Source: DAOUKH01 sp964291475 (GTDB taxonomy: Bacteria; Chloroflexota; Dehalococcoidia; SHYB01). Taken from it: DNA of 64,000 bases. This document shows positions 8,675 through 16,854 of the stretch, piece by piece. Where the stretch lies: the NCBI GenBank assembly GCA_964291475.2, contig OZ220072.1, positions 60,078 to 124,077 on the forward strand, given 5' to 3'. The position numbers and the translations under genes are program-made. Numbering within the stretch: the stretch's first letter is position 1; the number at the start of each line of letters is the position of its first letter. The notes below the pieces were generated by a model that was not told where the DNA came from, ran no database searches, and saw only the letters and a program-made list of their open reading frames with translations.

Positions 8675-9844
8675 TTGAGCGGCGTGCGGGTGCTGGAGGT
8701 GTGCGGCTCTATCGCGGGGGCGCATTGCGGCAAGCTGCTTGCCCACATGGGGGCCGAGGTCACCAAGATCGAGCCGCCGGAGGGCGGCTCGGCCCGCGGC
8801 CACGGGGCCTTTCCCGGTGGAGTACCGGACGCCGAGACGAGCGCGCTGTTCCTGCACTTGAACGCGAACAAGCGCTCGGCGACCTTGAACACCGGCTCGG
8901 CGACGGGGCGGGCCATTCTTGACCGGCTTGCCGCGGCATCGGACGTGCTGGTCTACGACGCACCGGAACTGTCCGATGCGGCGCCGAGCGCGGACGACCT
9001 GGTGCGAGTCGCCATTACGCCGTTTGGGTTGGGCGGGCCGAACGCCGGTTACGGGGCCAGCGACCTGACGTCGTTCGCGGCTGGCGGCGAGGCGTATACG
9101 CTGCCGGGCAATCTGTCGTTTGAGCTCTTCCCCGATCGTGGGCCCGTGCGCGCCGGGGCCTATCTGGCGGAGCATGACGCGGGGGTGCTTGGAGCGGTGG
9201 CCGCGCTGTCGGGGCTGCTGTCGCGGTCGCGGAACGGCATGGGGGAGCGGGCCGACCTGTCGCAGCAAGAGGCGTCGATGGCGATGGCGCGGGAGACGCT
9301 GCAACGCTTCGCCGGCTACGACGAGTGGATCGACTGGCGGCGGACCTACTTCTTCGGCGGCATCTTTCCCGCCGCCGACGGGCACGTGATCTTATTCCCT
9401 CGCGAGGACCGCCACTGGGCGGCGCTGTGCGATGCGATGGAGAGGCCGGACCTGGCCGCCGACCCGCGATTCGCAACCTTCGACGAGCGCCGGGCCCACC
9501 GTCCCGAGGTCAATGCGGTGATGCGGGCGTGGGCCGCCGGTCTGGAGAAGCGGACGGTCTACCACGAGGTGGCTTCCCGGGGCTGCCCGGCGGCGCTCTT
9601 CGCCGACGCGAGCGACGTGGCGTCGTCGCCGCAGCTTCGCGCCCGGGGCTTCTTCGAGCGGGCCGTTCACCCCAAGGCGGGGGCGCTGGAATACACGGGG
9701 CAGGCCTACCGGCTGTCGCGGACGCCGCCGGTAGCGCCGCGCGCGGCGCCGCTGCTCGGTGAACATAACGCGGAGGTCTATTGCGACGGTCTCGGCTACT
9801 CCCGCCGCGACCTGACGGCCCTCCGGCGGGCGGGCGTGCTGTGA
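8675..9844 (+). CDS. CaiB/BaiF class III CoA-transferase, A-type (no catalytic Asp)
   Basis: A class III CoA-transferase of about 389 residues if translation begins at TTG 8675, where the conserved LSGVRVLE starts. GGGAGGGG precedes it. The frame is open further upstream to an ATG at 8312, but that part is repeat-encoded. A-type signatures: IEPPEGGSARGHGAFP near the N-terminus, FPAADGH in the middle, LLGEHN at the end. At the position of the catalytic aspartate it has glutamate (AYLAEHDAG, with Asp two residues later), so it may not work alone. It overlaps its B partner at 9841 by GTGA. Confidence 0.82.
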   Translation: MSGVRVLEVCGSIAGAHCGKLLAHMGAEVTKIEPPEGGSARGHGAFPGGVPDAETSALFLHLNANKRSATLNTGSATGRAILDRLAAASDVLVYDAPELSDAAPSADDLVRVAITPFGLGGPNAGYGASDLTSFAAGGEAYTLPGNLSFELFPDRGPVRAGAYLAEHDAGVLGAVAALSGLLSRSRNGMGERADLSQQEASMAMARETLQRFAGYDEWIDWRRTYFFGGIFPAADGHVILFPREDRHWAALCDAMERPDLAADPRFATFDERRAHRPEVNAVMRAWAAGLEKRTVYHEVASRGCPAALFADASDVASSPQLRARGFFERAVHPKAGALEYTGQAYRLSRTPPVAPRAAPLLGEHNAEVYCDGLGYSRRDLTALRRAGVL

Positions 9845-11055
9845 GCGGCGTGCCGCGACGCGCGCCCCTGAGCGGCGTGCGGGTCTTGGACTTCACCTGG
9901 AATCTGGCAGGGCCGTACTGCTCGCTGCAGCTTGCCTTGCTCGGCGCCGAGGTGATCAAGGTCGAAACGGCGACGAACCTCGACGGGATGCGGCGGGGCC
10001 AGTACGCCATCGACCTCGACCCGGACGCGTCGCCGACGTTCAACAGCGTCAATCTGAACAAGCTCGGCCTCCGGCTGAACCTGAAGCGCGCCGGCGGAGT
10101 GGAGATGATCGAATCGCTGGCGGCGGTCAGCGACGTGCTGGTGGAGAACTTCCGCACCGGCGTGCTCGACCGCATGGGGATCGGCTACGAGTCGCTGCGG
10201 CGGCACAACCCGACGATCATCGTGGCGTCGAGTTCGGCGTTCGGTGGGAGCGGGCCGGAGAGCGCCTACCCGGGCTATGCGTCCGTTTTCAACGCGAGCG
10301 GCGGCCTGGGGAGCCTGACCGGCTACGAGGACGGCCCGCCTGTTGAGCTTCGGGACTCCATCGATCTGCGCGTCGGCGCCGCGCTCGCCTATGCCGTCCT
10401 CTGCGCGCTGTGGCACCGGGAGCGCACCGGCGAAGGGCAGTACATCGACCTGTCGTCCGTCGAGGCCATCGCGGCACTGGCGGGGAGCTCTGTGTTCGAA
10501 CACTTGATGACGGGAGCGGTCCCCACGCGGATGGGCAACCGCGACGCGCGGCACGCTCCCCACGGCCTCTACCGTTGCCGCGGCGACGACTGGATCGCGA
10601 TCTCAGTTGGAACGGACGCCGAGTTCCGCGCCCTATGCGGGGTGATGGGGCGTCCCGGCCTGGCGGGCGATTCTCGTTTCGCCGACGGTTACCGGCGTCT
10701 GCGCCATGCCGCCGAGCTTGACGAGGTGGTGGAAGCCTGGACGCGGCGGCGGGCGGTGGGTTCGCTGACTGGGTCGTTGCAGCGCGCCGGCGTCGCGGCC
10801 TACCCGGCCGCGAGCGGCGAGATGCTCCTGAACAATGCGCACGTGCGGGAACGGGGGGCTTGGCAAGAGGTGGAGCACCCCAAGATGGGCGCGCGGGCGG
10901 TGCAGGGGCTTGCCTGGCGGTCGACGCCGGACGGGACGCCGGAGGCGCAGCCCGCTCCCTTGCTCGGTGAGCACAACGGCTATATCCTCGGCGGCGTGCT
11001 CGGCCTTTCGAGCGGCGCGATCGGCGCGCTGACGGAGGCCGGCGCTTTCGAGTAG
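9841..11055 (+). CDS. CaiB/BaiF class III CoA-transferase, B-type (catalytic Asp present)
   Basis: 404 residues; the GTG start overlaps the upstream stop (GTGA), which implies coupling to the A-type gene. The family fold is clear: LSGVRVLDFTWNLAGPYC, then LGAEVIKVE, ENFRTGVLDRMGIGY, and RTGEGQYIDLS. The catalytic aspartate is in DSIDLRVG, near residue 175. B-type signature: GNRDARHAPHGLYRC followed by WIAISVG. Class III enzymes move CoA between acyl donors and carboxylic acids through an aspartyl-CoA intermediate. The acid substrate is unknown. Confidence 0.88.
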   Translation: MSGVPRRAPLSGVRVLDFTWNLAGPYCSLQLALLGAEVIKVETATNLDGMRRGQYAIDLDPDASPTFNSVNLNKLGLRLNLKRAGGVEMIESLAAVSDVLVENFRTGVLDRMGIGYESLRRHNPTIIVASSSAFGGSGPESAYPGYASVFNASGGLGSLTGYEDGPPVELRDSIDLRVGAALAYAVLCALWHRERTGEGQYIDLSSVEAIAALAGSSVFEHLMTGAVPTRMGNRDARHAPHGLYRCRGDDWIAISVGTDAEFRALCGVMGRPGLAGDSRFADGYRRLRHAAELDEVVEAWTRRRAVGSLTGSLQRAGVAAYPAASGEMLLNNAHVRERGAWQEVEHPKMGARAVQGLAWRSTPDGTPEAQPAPLLGEHNGYILGGVLGLSSGAIGALTEAGAFE

Positions 11056-11058
11056 CCC

Positions 11059-12264
11059 ATGCCTCCAGAGCGACCCCGCCCCGCGTCCGCGCCGCCGGGC
11101 CCGCTGGCCGGGGTCGCCGTCATCGAGATCGCCGACGGGGTCGCGGGCGCCTTCTGCTCACGGACGTTGGCCGACCTCGGGGCCGACACGATCAAGGTCG
11201 AACCGCCGGAGGGCGACCCGCTCCGGTCGCACGGCCCCTTTCCGAGCGACGCGCCGGACCCCGAGTCCGGCGGTCTCTTCCGCTTCCTAAACGCGAACAA
11301 GCGGTCGGTGACCATCGACGTCACGATGGCGACGGGGGCGGCGTTGTTGGACCGGCTGCTGAAGAGTGCCGACGTGGTGGTGGTGGAGGGCAGCGTCCGG
11401 CGGGCGCTCGACTTCGGCGCAATCCGAACCCGGCGGCCACCCTTGGTCGTGACGTCGGTCACGCCGTTCGGCGAGACCGGTCCATACCGAAACTACGCGG
11501 CGTACGACATCAACATCAGCGCTGCGGGTGGGCTCAGCTTCGGCACCGGCTTCCCCGACCGCGAGCCTCTGACGATACCGTTGCAGCAGAACGCCTACCT
11601 GGGCGGGTTCGCGGCGGCGCTCGCGGTGGTCATGGCGCTGCAGGCGCGCGACCGCGACGGCGAAGGGCAGCTCGTCGACGCCGCCGTGGCGGATGCGCCG
11701 GCGCTGCTGCTGAATGGGTACCACCTGCCGACGTACATCTACAAGGGGATTCCCGGCCGCCGCTGGGGCAACCGCATGAGCCTGGGTCTTTTTCCCAACT
11801 GCGTGCTGCCCGCCCTCGACGGCCACATCTGCATCGACGCGCCGCAGTTGGCACAGTACCGGCGCTTCCTGGAGGTGCTGGGGGACCAGCCGTGGTACTC
11901 GGAGCCGCGCTACCGGAACCGGCGGGCCATGTCTGAGGAGTACCCGGAGGAGGCAGAGGCGCTGATCGCGCCCTGGTTCGCCGAACGCACCAAGGAGGAG
12001 ATCTTCGAGACGACGCGGGCGCGGCGGATTCCGTGCGTCCCGGTTAAGACCATCGGCGAAGCGGTCGCCGACCCGCATCTGGGCGAGCGGGACTTCTGGC
12101 AAACGATCGGCGGCGACCTCTACCCCGGCCCGCCCTACCGGTTCTCCGAAAGCCCGTGGCGGCTCGATCGCCGCGCGCCGCGTCTGGGGGAGCACAACGG
12201 CGAGGTGCTGCGCGACGGGCTTGGGCTCGACCTCGCCGGACTGCGTCGCGCGGGGGTGGTGTGA
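11059..12264 (+). CDS. CaiB/BaiF class III CoA-transferase, A-type (no catalytic Asp)
   Basis: 401 residues, starting three bases after the previous stop. Typical A-type stretch: VEPPEGDPLRSHGPFPSD, then NANKRSVTIDV, and LFPNCVLPALDGH in the middle. Where the catalytic aspartate belongs the sequence reads QQNAYLGG, so no acidic residue is present. The rest of the fold, including GEGQLVDAAV and LGEHNGEVL, is intact. It is the first half of the second A/B pair in this four-gene operon (8675-13511) and overlaps its partner by GTGA. Confidence 0.87.
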   Translation: MPPERPRPASAPPGPLAGVAVIEIADGVAGAFCSRTLADLGADTIKVEPPEGDPLRSHGPFPSDAPDPESGGLFRFLNANKRSVTIDVTMATGAALLDRLLKSADVVVVEGSVRRALDFGAIRTRRPPLVVTSVTPFGETGPYRNYAAYDINISAAGGLSFGTGFPDREPLTIPLQQNAYLGGFAAALAVVMALQARDRDGEGQLVDAAVADAPALLLNGYHLPTYIYKGIPGRRWGNRMSLGLFPNCVLPALDGHICIDAPQLAQYRRFLEVLGDQPWYSEPRYRNRRAMSEEYPEEAEALIAPWFAERTKEEIFETTRARRIPCVPVKTIGEAVADPHLGERDFWQTIGGDLYPGPPYRFSESPWRLDRRAPRLGEHNGEVLRDGLGLDLAGLRRAGVV

Positions 12265-13511
12265 TCGTGGAGGCGCTCGAAGGCTACCGGGTGGTCGATC
12301 TAGGGAGCGCGTGGGCCGCTCCGATGGCGGCCCACCTGCTCGCCGACATGGGCGCCGAGGTCATCAAAGTGGAGAGCCGGGCCAAGATGGACGGGATGCG
12401 TCTGGGCCGGCCGATGATCGGAGACGACGCGACGGGCGGCGATGAGGGGCGCTGGCCCGAACTGCAGCCGGTCTTCCACGGTCTCAACCGCAACAAGCAG
12501 AGCGTGACGCTGAACCTGAAAGAACCGGAAGGAATCGATCTGCTGCGTGGCCTGATCGCGCGCTCCGACGTGGTGATCGACAACTTCTCGCCCGGCGTCA
12601 TGGACCGTCTCGGCCTCGACTACGAAAGCCTGCGCCGGCTCCGTCCCGACATCGTGGTGGTGGCGATGCCCGCGGCAGGGAACAGCGGGCCGCTGCGTGA
12701 TGTCATCGCCTACGCGCCCATCGTGCTGGCGCTGTCGGGCCTGATGAGCCTGGTCGGCTACGAGGATGGCGCCTTGGTCGGGGAGCTGCAGTCGGCGTGG
12801 AGCGACGCGGTCGCAGGCCTGCACGCGGCGATGGCGGCGTCCGCGGCGCTGCGCCACCGGACGCGCACGGGCCAGGGCCAGTACATCGAGGCGGCGCAGC
12901 TGGAGAGTACGGTGTCGTGGCTCGGCGAGGCGGTCATGGACGTCACCATGAACGGGCGTGAGCCCGCCCCCATCGGCAACACGGGCGATCGGGCTTGCCC
13001 CCCACGGCGTGTACTCCGTGCGCCGGCGGCGACCGGTGGATCAGCATCGCGGTGGGCGGCGGAGGACGAGTGGCGGGGTCTGTGTGACGCGGCGCGCCGG
13101 CTTGGGTCGGCGCCGTGGACGCGGGACCGGCGGTTCGCCGATTCCTACCGGCGGCTGCGTCACCGCGAGCCGTTGGACGAAGTCCTGCGCGGGTGGACCG
13201 TGAGCTTCGACGCCGGGGAGCTCACGGCGGCGCTTCAAGCGAAGGGCGTGGCCGCCTTCCCGGTGATGAACATCGAGGACCAGTTCCTCGATCCGCACTT
13301 CCGCGAGCGTGGAGCATGGGTCGAGATGGAGCACCCGATGGCGGGGGCCGAGTGGCTGTACGGCCTGGCGTGGCGGCTGTCGCGGACGCCGGGGCGCATC
13401 GCGTCGCCGGCGCCGATTCTGGGCCAGCACAACGAGCGCGTCCTCGGCGCGCTGCTGGGCACGCCGGCGGAGGAGTTGCGGCGGCTGGAAGCGTCGGGGG
13501 CGGTCTCCTGA
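12261..13511 (+). CDS. CaiB/BaiF class III CoA-transferase, B-type, with compensated frameshifts
   Basis: 416 residues; GTG start overlapping the upstream stop. Standard fold with ENFSPG-like DNFSPGVMDRLGLDYESL and the catalytic aspartate in AWSDAVAG (about residue 182). Between 12996 and 13061 the protein departs from the family: it reads ACPPRRVLRAP where paralogues have the APHGxYxC block. Removing one T near 12996, one G at 13018 and one G at 13061 restores AAPHGVYSCAGGDRWISIAV and the frame rejoins. Either three sequencing errors or a real garbled surface segment. Otherwise full length and normal. Confidence 0.83.
   Translation: MIVEALEGYRVVDLGSAWAAPMAAHLLADMGAEVIKVESRAKMDGMRLGRPMIGDDATGGDEGRWPELQPVFHGLNRNKQSVTLNLKEPEGIDLLRGLIARSDVVIDNFSPGVMDRLGLDYESLRRLRPDIVVVAMPAAGNSGPLRDVIAYAPIVLALSGLMSLVGYEDGALVGELQSAWSDAVAGLHAAMAASAALRHRTRTGQGQYIEAAQLESTVSWLGEAVMDVTMNGREPAPIGNTGDRACPPRRVLRAPAATGGSASRWAAEDEWRGLCDAARRLGSAPWTRDRRFADSYRRLRHREPLDEVLRGWTVSFDAGELTAALQAKGVAAFPVMNIEDQFLDPHFRERGAWVEMEHPMAGAEWLYGLAWRLSRTPGRIASPAPILGQHNERVLGALLGTPAEELRRLEASGAVS
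12996..13061 (+). other. three compensating single-base insertions
   Basis: Extra bases near 12996 (T), 13018 (G) and 13061 (G) shift the frame of the CoA-transferase three times and return it to phase. Deleting them rebuilds the B-type signature block seen in the paralogues at 9841, 21882 and 33984. Confidence 0.7.
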
Positions 13512-13512
13512 C

Positions 13513-14391
13513 CTAACCGGCGGGCTCGTACCAGCCGGAGAGGAAGAGCAGGCCGTCGTGCTTGATGACCCAGGTGTGCTTCTGTTCGGTCTCGCCTGAG
13601 GTGGGGTTGACGAAGACGTAGTCCACCCAGCGGCCGTTCTCGTCGGCGGCGACGACCTCGAGGCCGTAGGGCTTGCCGTTGATGTCGGTGCGTTCCCTGG
13701 GGCTCACGCCGAGGAAGTCCTTGCGCGTGGGGTGCGCGATGGTGTTGGTGTCCTCGTCGTACATGGCCACGTACCACGGGCCGTCGACGCTTTCGGGGGA
13801 GTTGAAGTAGTCGACGGTCTGCTGGCGGCCGACGGCGTCGTAGAGGTTGATGGCTTGCTGGACGAGCGCCTGGGTGTAGGCGGGGCCGTCGTCCTTGGAG
13901 GGGCCGGGCTCGTACCAGCCGGAGCCGAAGGTAAGGCCGTCGTGCCTGACGACCCAAGTGTGCTTCGATTCGAAGCTCCCGGAGACTGGGTTGGGGTAGG
14001 TGTAGTCGGTCCAAGCGCCGTCCTCGGTGGCGGCGCCGGCGACCTGGGTGCCGGCGGGAAAGCCGCCGACGCCACGGATGTCGTCCGCGTGTTTCCCCAC
14101 ATTCTCCGGGACGGTGGCGTGGGCGAGCATGACGTCGTTATCGTCGGCGATGAAGACGTACCACGGGCCGTCGACGCTTTGGAGGGAGTTGTACAGGTCG
14201 AGGGTCTTCTGGCGGCCGTTCTCTTCGTAGTAGTCGATGGCCCGCTGGACGAAGGCCTGGGTGAAGGCGGCGGGGTCGGACTTGGGAGGGAGCGGGGGTG
14301 TGGGGTCGGCGCCGCCGCAGGCAGCGATGACGAGGGCGGCGGTCACCGCCATGCCGAGCATCAGGGAAAGTCGTGCGCCGATGCGTCTCAT
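13513..14391 (-). CDS. lipoprotein with two tandem Cache-like sensor domains
   Basis: A 292-residue secreted lipoprotein. The ATG at 14391 follows GGAGGCG and begins a signal peptide ending in the lipobox IAAC. A Pro-rich spacer (PTPPLPPKSD) leads into two repeats of roughly 115 residues. Both contain VDGPWYV near the start, a W-T/V-DY strand in the middle, KHTWV, and end HDGL-x-F/L-x-SGWYEP, a pattern found in single-Cache ligand-binding domains. It probably binds a small molecule outside the cell, as a stand-alone receptor or solute-binding subunit; no transporter is adjacent. It converges on the CoA-transferase and diverges from the dehydratase at 14544. Confidence 0.7.
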   Translation of the reverse strand: MRRIGARLSLMLGMAVTAALVIAACGGADPTPPLPPKSDPAAFTQAFVQRAIDYYEENGRQKTLDLYNSLQSVDGPWYVFIADDNDVMLAHATVPENVGKHADDIRGVGGFPAGTQVAGAATEDGAWTDYTYPNPVSGSFESKHTWVVRHDGLTFGSGWYEPGPSKDDGPAYTQALVQQAINLYDAVGRQQTVDYFNSPESVDGPWYVAMYDEDTNTIAHPTRKDFLGVSPRERTDINGKPYGLEVVAADENGRWVDYVFVNPTSGETEQKHTWVIKHDGLLFLSGWYEPAG

Positions 14392-14420
14392 GCAACGCCT
14401 CCGCCAAAATTCTCTGTCCA

Positions 14421-14452
14421 TTGTACCAATAGCGACCTTGTACCAATTGCGA
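14421..14452. promoter_or_regulatory. tandem 15-bp direct repeats upstream of the lipoprotein gene
   Basis: TTGTACCAATAGCGA (14421-14435) and TTGTACCAATTGCGA (14438-14452) match at 14 of 15 positions. On the minus strand the first copy supplies a TACAAT -10-like box (14425-14420), so the repeats probably overlap the promoter of the Cache lipoprotein and may be a regulator site. Confidence 0.5.
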
Positions 14453-14475
14453 ATGACGACCGGTTTCCCCTTCGA

Positions 14476-14492
14476 GGTCATGTATCATGACC
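14476..14492. promoter_or_regulatory. 17-bp perfect palindrome, candidate operator
   Basis: GGTCATG-TAT-CATGACC is a perfect inverted repeat with a 3-base centre, placed between the divergent lipoprotein (start 14391) and dehydratase (start 14544) genes, about 50 bases before the latter. Its symmetry suits a dimeric repressor of the TetR or GntR kind; no regulator gene is nearby. Confidence 0.5.
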
Positions 14493-14543
14493 ACCGCCCG
14501 AGGCATAGCGTCCCGGGCGCGACACACGGACCGGAGGCACGTC

Positions 14544-15770
14544 ATGGCCGATAGCGGGGTGGAGAAGCCCAAGATCGCCGAGGGCAAGATCACCGAGGAG
14601 GCGCTCGCACGGCTGCGGAGCCGCATCGGGACGTATAACCGTCCCAGCTTCTACGGCATGGGGCCGCTACACGAGGCGGCGACGCGCGACAACATCCGCC
14701 ACTTCGTGCGCGGCATCGGCGACCCCAACCCGCTCTGGGTCGACGCCGAGTACGCCCAGAAGACGCGGTGGGGCAAGATCATCGCCCCGCCGACGTTTCT
14801 GTACAGCGTCTACTGGACCTCTGGGCGCACCGGCGGACTGCCCGGCGTCCACGGCTTTCATGCGGGGAACGACTGGCTGTGGCACCGGCCGATCTACCTC
14901 GACGACGAGATCACGGTGCAGGAGCAATTCACCGGCCTCGAAGAGAAGAAGGGCGAGTTCGCGGGGCGGGTCTTCATTCAGTCGAGCGTTTCGACGTACC
15001 GGAACCAGCGTGGGGAGACGATCGCCGAGTGCAAGGGCTGGCAGTTCCGGGCGGAGCGCCGCGCCGCGCGCGAGCGGGGCAAGTACCAGCGTGAGCCCTA
15101 CCGCTACACGGAGGACGAGATCCTCGCAATCGAAGACCACATGCTGAACGAGGAGATTCGTGGCTCGACACCGCGGTTTTGGGATGACGTCAACGAGGGC
15201 GACGAGATTCCGTCGGTGGTGAAGGGGCCGCTGAGCATGGGCGACATCGCAGCGTTCGAAGCGGGCTGCATCGGCGGCTTGGGGCACGTCTTCGCGCTGC
15301 GCGAGTTTCGCCGCCATCCGGCGTGGGGCTACCGCGATCCGCGCACCGGCTCGCTCGAAGCGGTGATCCGGGTCCACGCCGCTTCCGACACCGCGGGGGC
15401 GGCGGGTCTCCCCATGGCCTACGACTACGGCTGCCAGCGCATGTGCTGGCTCGGCCATCCGCTCACGAACTGGATGGGCGACGACGGCTTCATAATATAT
15501 CTGAAGCGGCTCTACGGCGAGGTGCGGCGCTTCAACTACGTCGGCGACACGACGTGGCTGAAGGGCAAGGTCACCGGCAAGCAGGCCGCGGACGGCGAAC
15601 ACCTGGTCGACCTCGACGTGTGGGCGGAGAACCAGATCGGCGAGATCACCGCGACGGGTCCCGCGCCCAGGTCGCGCTGCCCGCCAAGGGGCGGGTCTGG
15701 GAGCAGTGGTAGGCGCCGTCAGGCGGTGACGCCGGCGTCGTTGAGCGCGGCGATCTGGGCGTCGTCGTAG
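14544..15770 (+). CDS. MaoC/FAS1-like double-hotdog acyl dehydratase, C-terminus frameshifted
   Basis: About 390 authentic residues. The N-terminal half looks like a FAS1-type MaoC dehydratase domain (GDPNPLWVDAEYA, IIAPPTFLYS), the C-terminal half like a second hotdog domain (DTAGAAGLPMAYDYG). It should act on an acyl-CoA, adding or removing water. GGAGG precedes the ATG at 14544. Near 15665 one base appears to be missing: the called frame runs into an unrelated Arg/Ser-rich tail to 15770, while the neighbouring frame gives a family-like end (QVALPAKGRVWEQW) stopping at 15712. The intended end is therefore 15712, seven bases before the convergent CoA-transferase. Confidence 0.75.
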   Translation: MADSGVEKPKIAEGKITEEALARLRSRIGTYNRPSFYGMGPLHEAATRDNIRHFVRGIGDPNPLWVDAEYAQKTRWGKIIAPPTFLYSVYWTSGRTGGLPGVHGFHAGNDWLWHRPIYLDDEITVQEQFTGLEEKKGEFAGRVFIQSSVSTYRNQRGETIAECKGWQFRAERRAARERGKYQREPYRYTEDEILAIEDHMLNEEIRGSTPRFWDDVNEGDEIPSVVKGPLSMGDIAAFEAGCIGGLGHVFALREFRRHPAWGYRDPRTGSLEAVIRVHAASDTAGAAGLPMAYDYGCQRMCWLGHPLTNWMGDDGFIIYLKRLYGEVRRFNYVGDTTWLKGKVTGKQAADGEHLVDLDVWAENQIGEITATGPAPRSRCPPRGGSGSSGRRRQAVTPASLSAAIWASS

Positions 15771-16846
15771 CCGAGCTCGCGGAGGATGGCGCCGGTGTCC
15801 GATCCCATGAGCGTTGGGCCGCGGCTGAGCTCGGCCGGTGTGCGGGAGAACTTGAGGGCGAAGCCCGGCTCGTAGCGCTGCTTGCCGGTGACGGGGTGGG
15901 TGACGTCGAGGAGCATCTCGCGCGCTTGGAGGTGGGGGTCGGCGGCCATTTCCTCGATGGTGCGGTTGACCGGCCCGTATTGCTGGTCGTTGTCGCGGAG
16001 CGCGTCGAGCCATTCGTCGAGCGTCTTGCCTCGGACGGCGTCGGCGATGAAGGCGGCCATCTCCGACCGGAGGGGTTCGTCGGGCCGGGGATGGGGTATC
16101 CAGTCCTCTTTGCCAAGCAGCTTGCAAAAGCGCTCCCAGAACCAGGGTTCGCGGATGCTCAGGGTCAGATAGCGGCCGTCGCGGGTCTCGTAGACGTTGT
16201 AGGCGGGGTCGGCGCCGCGGAGGCTGCGCTCTTCGACGCCGCCCGGCGGGATGGTGACCGAGACGTCGGTGAAGGCGACGTCGATGTACTGCCCCGCGCC
16301 GTCCTTCTCGCGCCGCAGCAGCGCCATGAGGACCGACATTGCGCCGAACCATGAGGCGTTGAGGTCGGCCTGGTTGTAGGGCGGGACGAAGGGTTTGCCG
16401 TCCTCGTCCTGGGGCAGCATGCCGGAGATGCCCTGGTAAGAGAGGTCGTGGGCCGCGATGCCGGCATAGGGGCTTTCCTGCCCGAAGCCCGACAGCGAGC
16501 AGTAGACGATGCCGGGGTTGCGTGCGCTGACGGTGTCGTAGTCGATGCCGAGGCGTTGGACGACGCCGGGGCGGTTGCTTTCGATGATGGCGTCGGTGCG
16601 GTCGGCGAGCTTGAGGAAGACCTCGACGCCTTCGGGAGCGCGGAGGTTGAGGTTGAGGCTGCGCTTGTTACGGAGGTTGACGCCGTAGCGGGCGACCGCG
16701 TCGGGGCCGCCCCGCTTCTGCGCGTAGCCGGGCTCGACGACGGTGATGACGTCGGCGCCGTAGTCGGCGAGGACGCCGGAGGCCATCTGCCCAGGGCGCG
16801 TCCGGCAGAGGTCGATGACGCGGAAGCCTTCGAGTGGGCCGGCCAT
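15719..16846 (-). CDS. CaiB/BaiF class III CoA-transferase, unpaired, catalytic Asp present
   Basis: 375 residues from ATG 16846 (MAGPLEGFRVIDLC). It has NKRSLNLNLRAPEG, ESNRPGVVQRLGIDY and GAGQYIDVAF, and the catalytic aspartate in YNQADLNAS. It is the only CoA-transferase in the window without an adjacent A-type partner, and its middle segment (YNVYETRDGRYLTLSI) differs from the other B-type proteins. It is thus probably a conventional homodimer. The upstream amidohydrolase on the same strand ends eight bases before it, so the two are likely co-expressed. Confidence 0.87.
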   Translation of the reverse strand: MAGPLEGFRVIDLCRTRPGQMASGVLADYGADVITVVEPGYAQKRGGPDAVARYGVNLRNKRSLNLNLRAPEGVEVFLKLADRTDAIIESNRPGVVQRLGIDYDTVSARNPGIVYCSLSGFGQESPYAGIAAHDLSYQGISGMLPQDEDGKPFVPPYNQADLNASWFGAMSVLMALLRREKDGAGQYIDVAFTDVSVTIPPGGVEERSLRGADPAYNVYETRDGRYLTLSIREPWFWERFCKLLGKEDWIPHPRPDEPLRSEMAAFIADAVRGKTLDEWLDALRDNDQQYGPVNRTIEEMAADPHLQAREMLLDVTHPVTGKQRYEPGFALKFSRTPAELSRGPTLMGSDTGAILRELGYDDAQIAALNDAGVTA

Positions 16847-16854
16847 GCGCTTCG

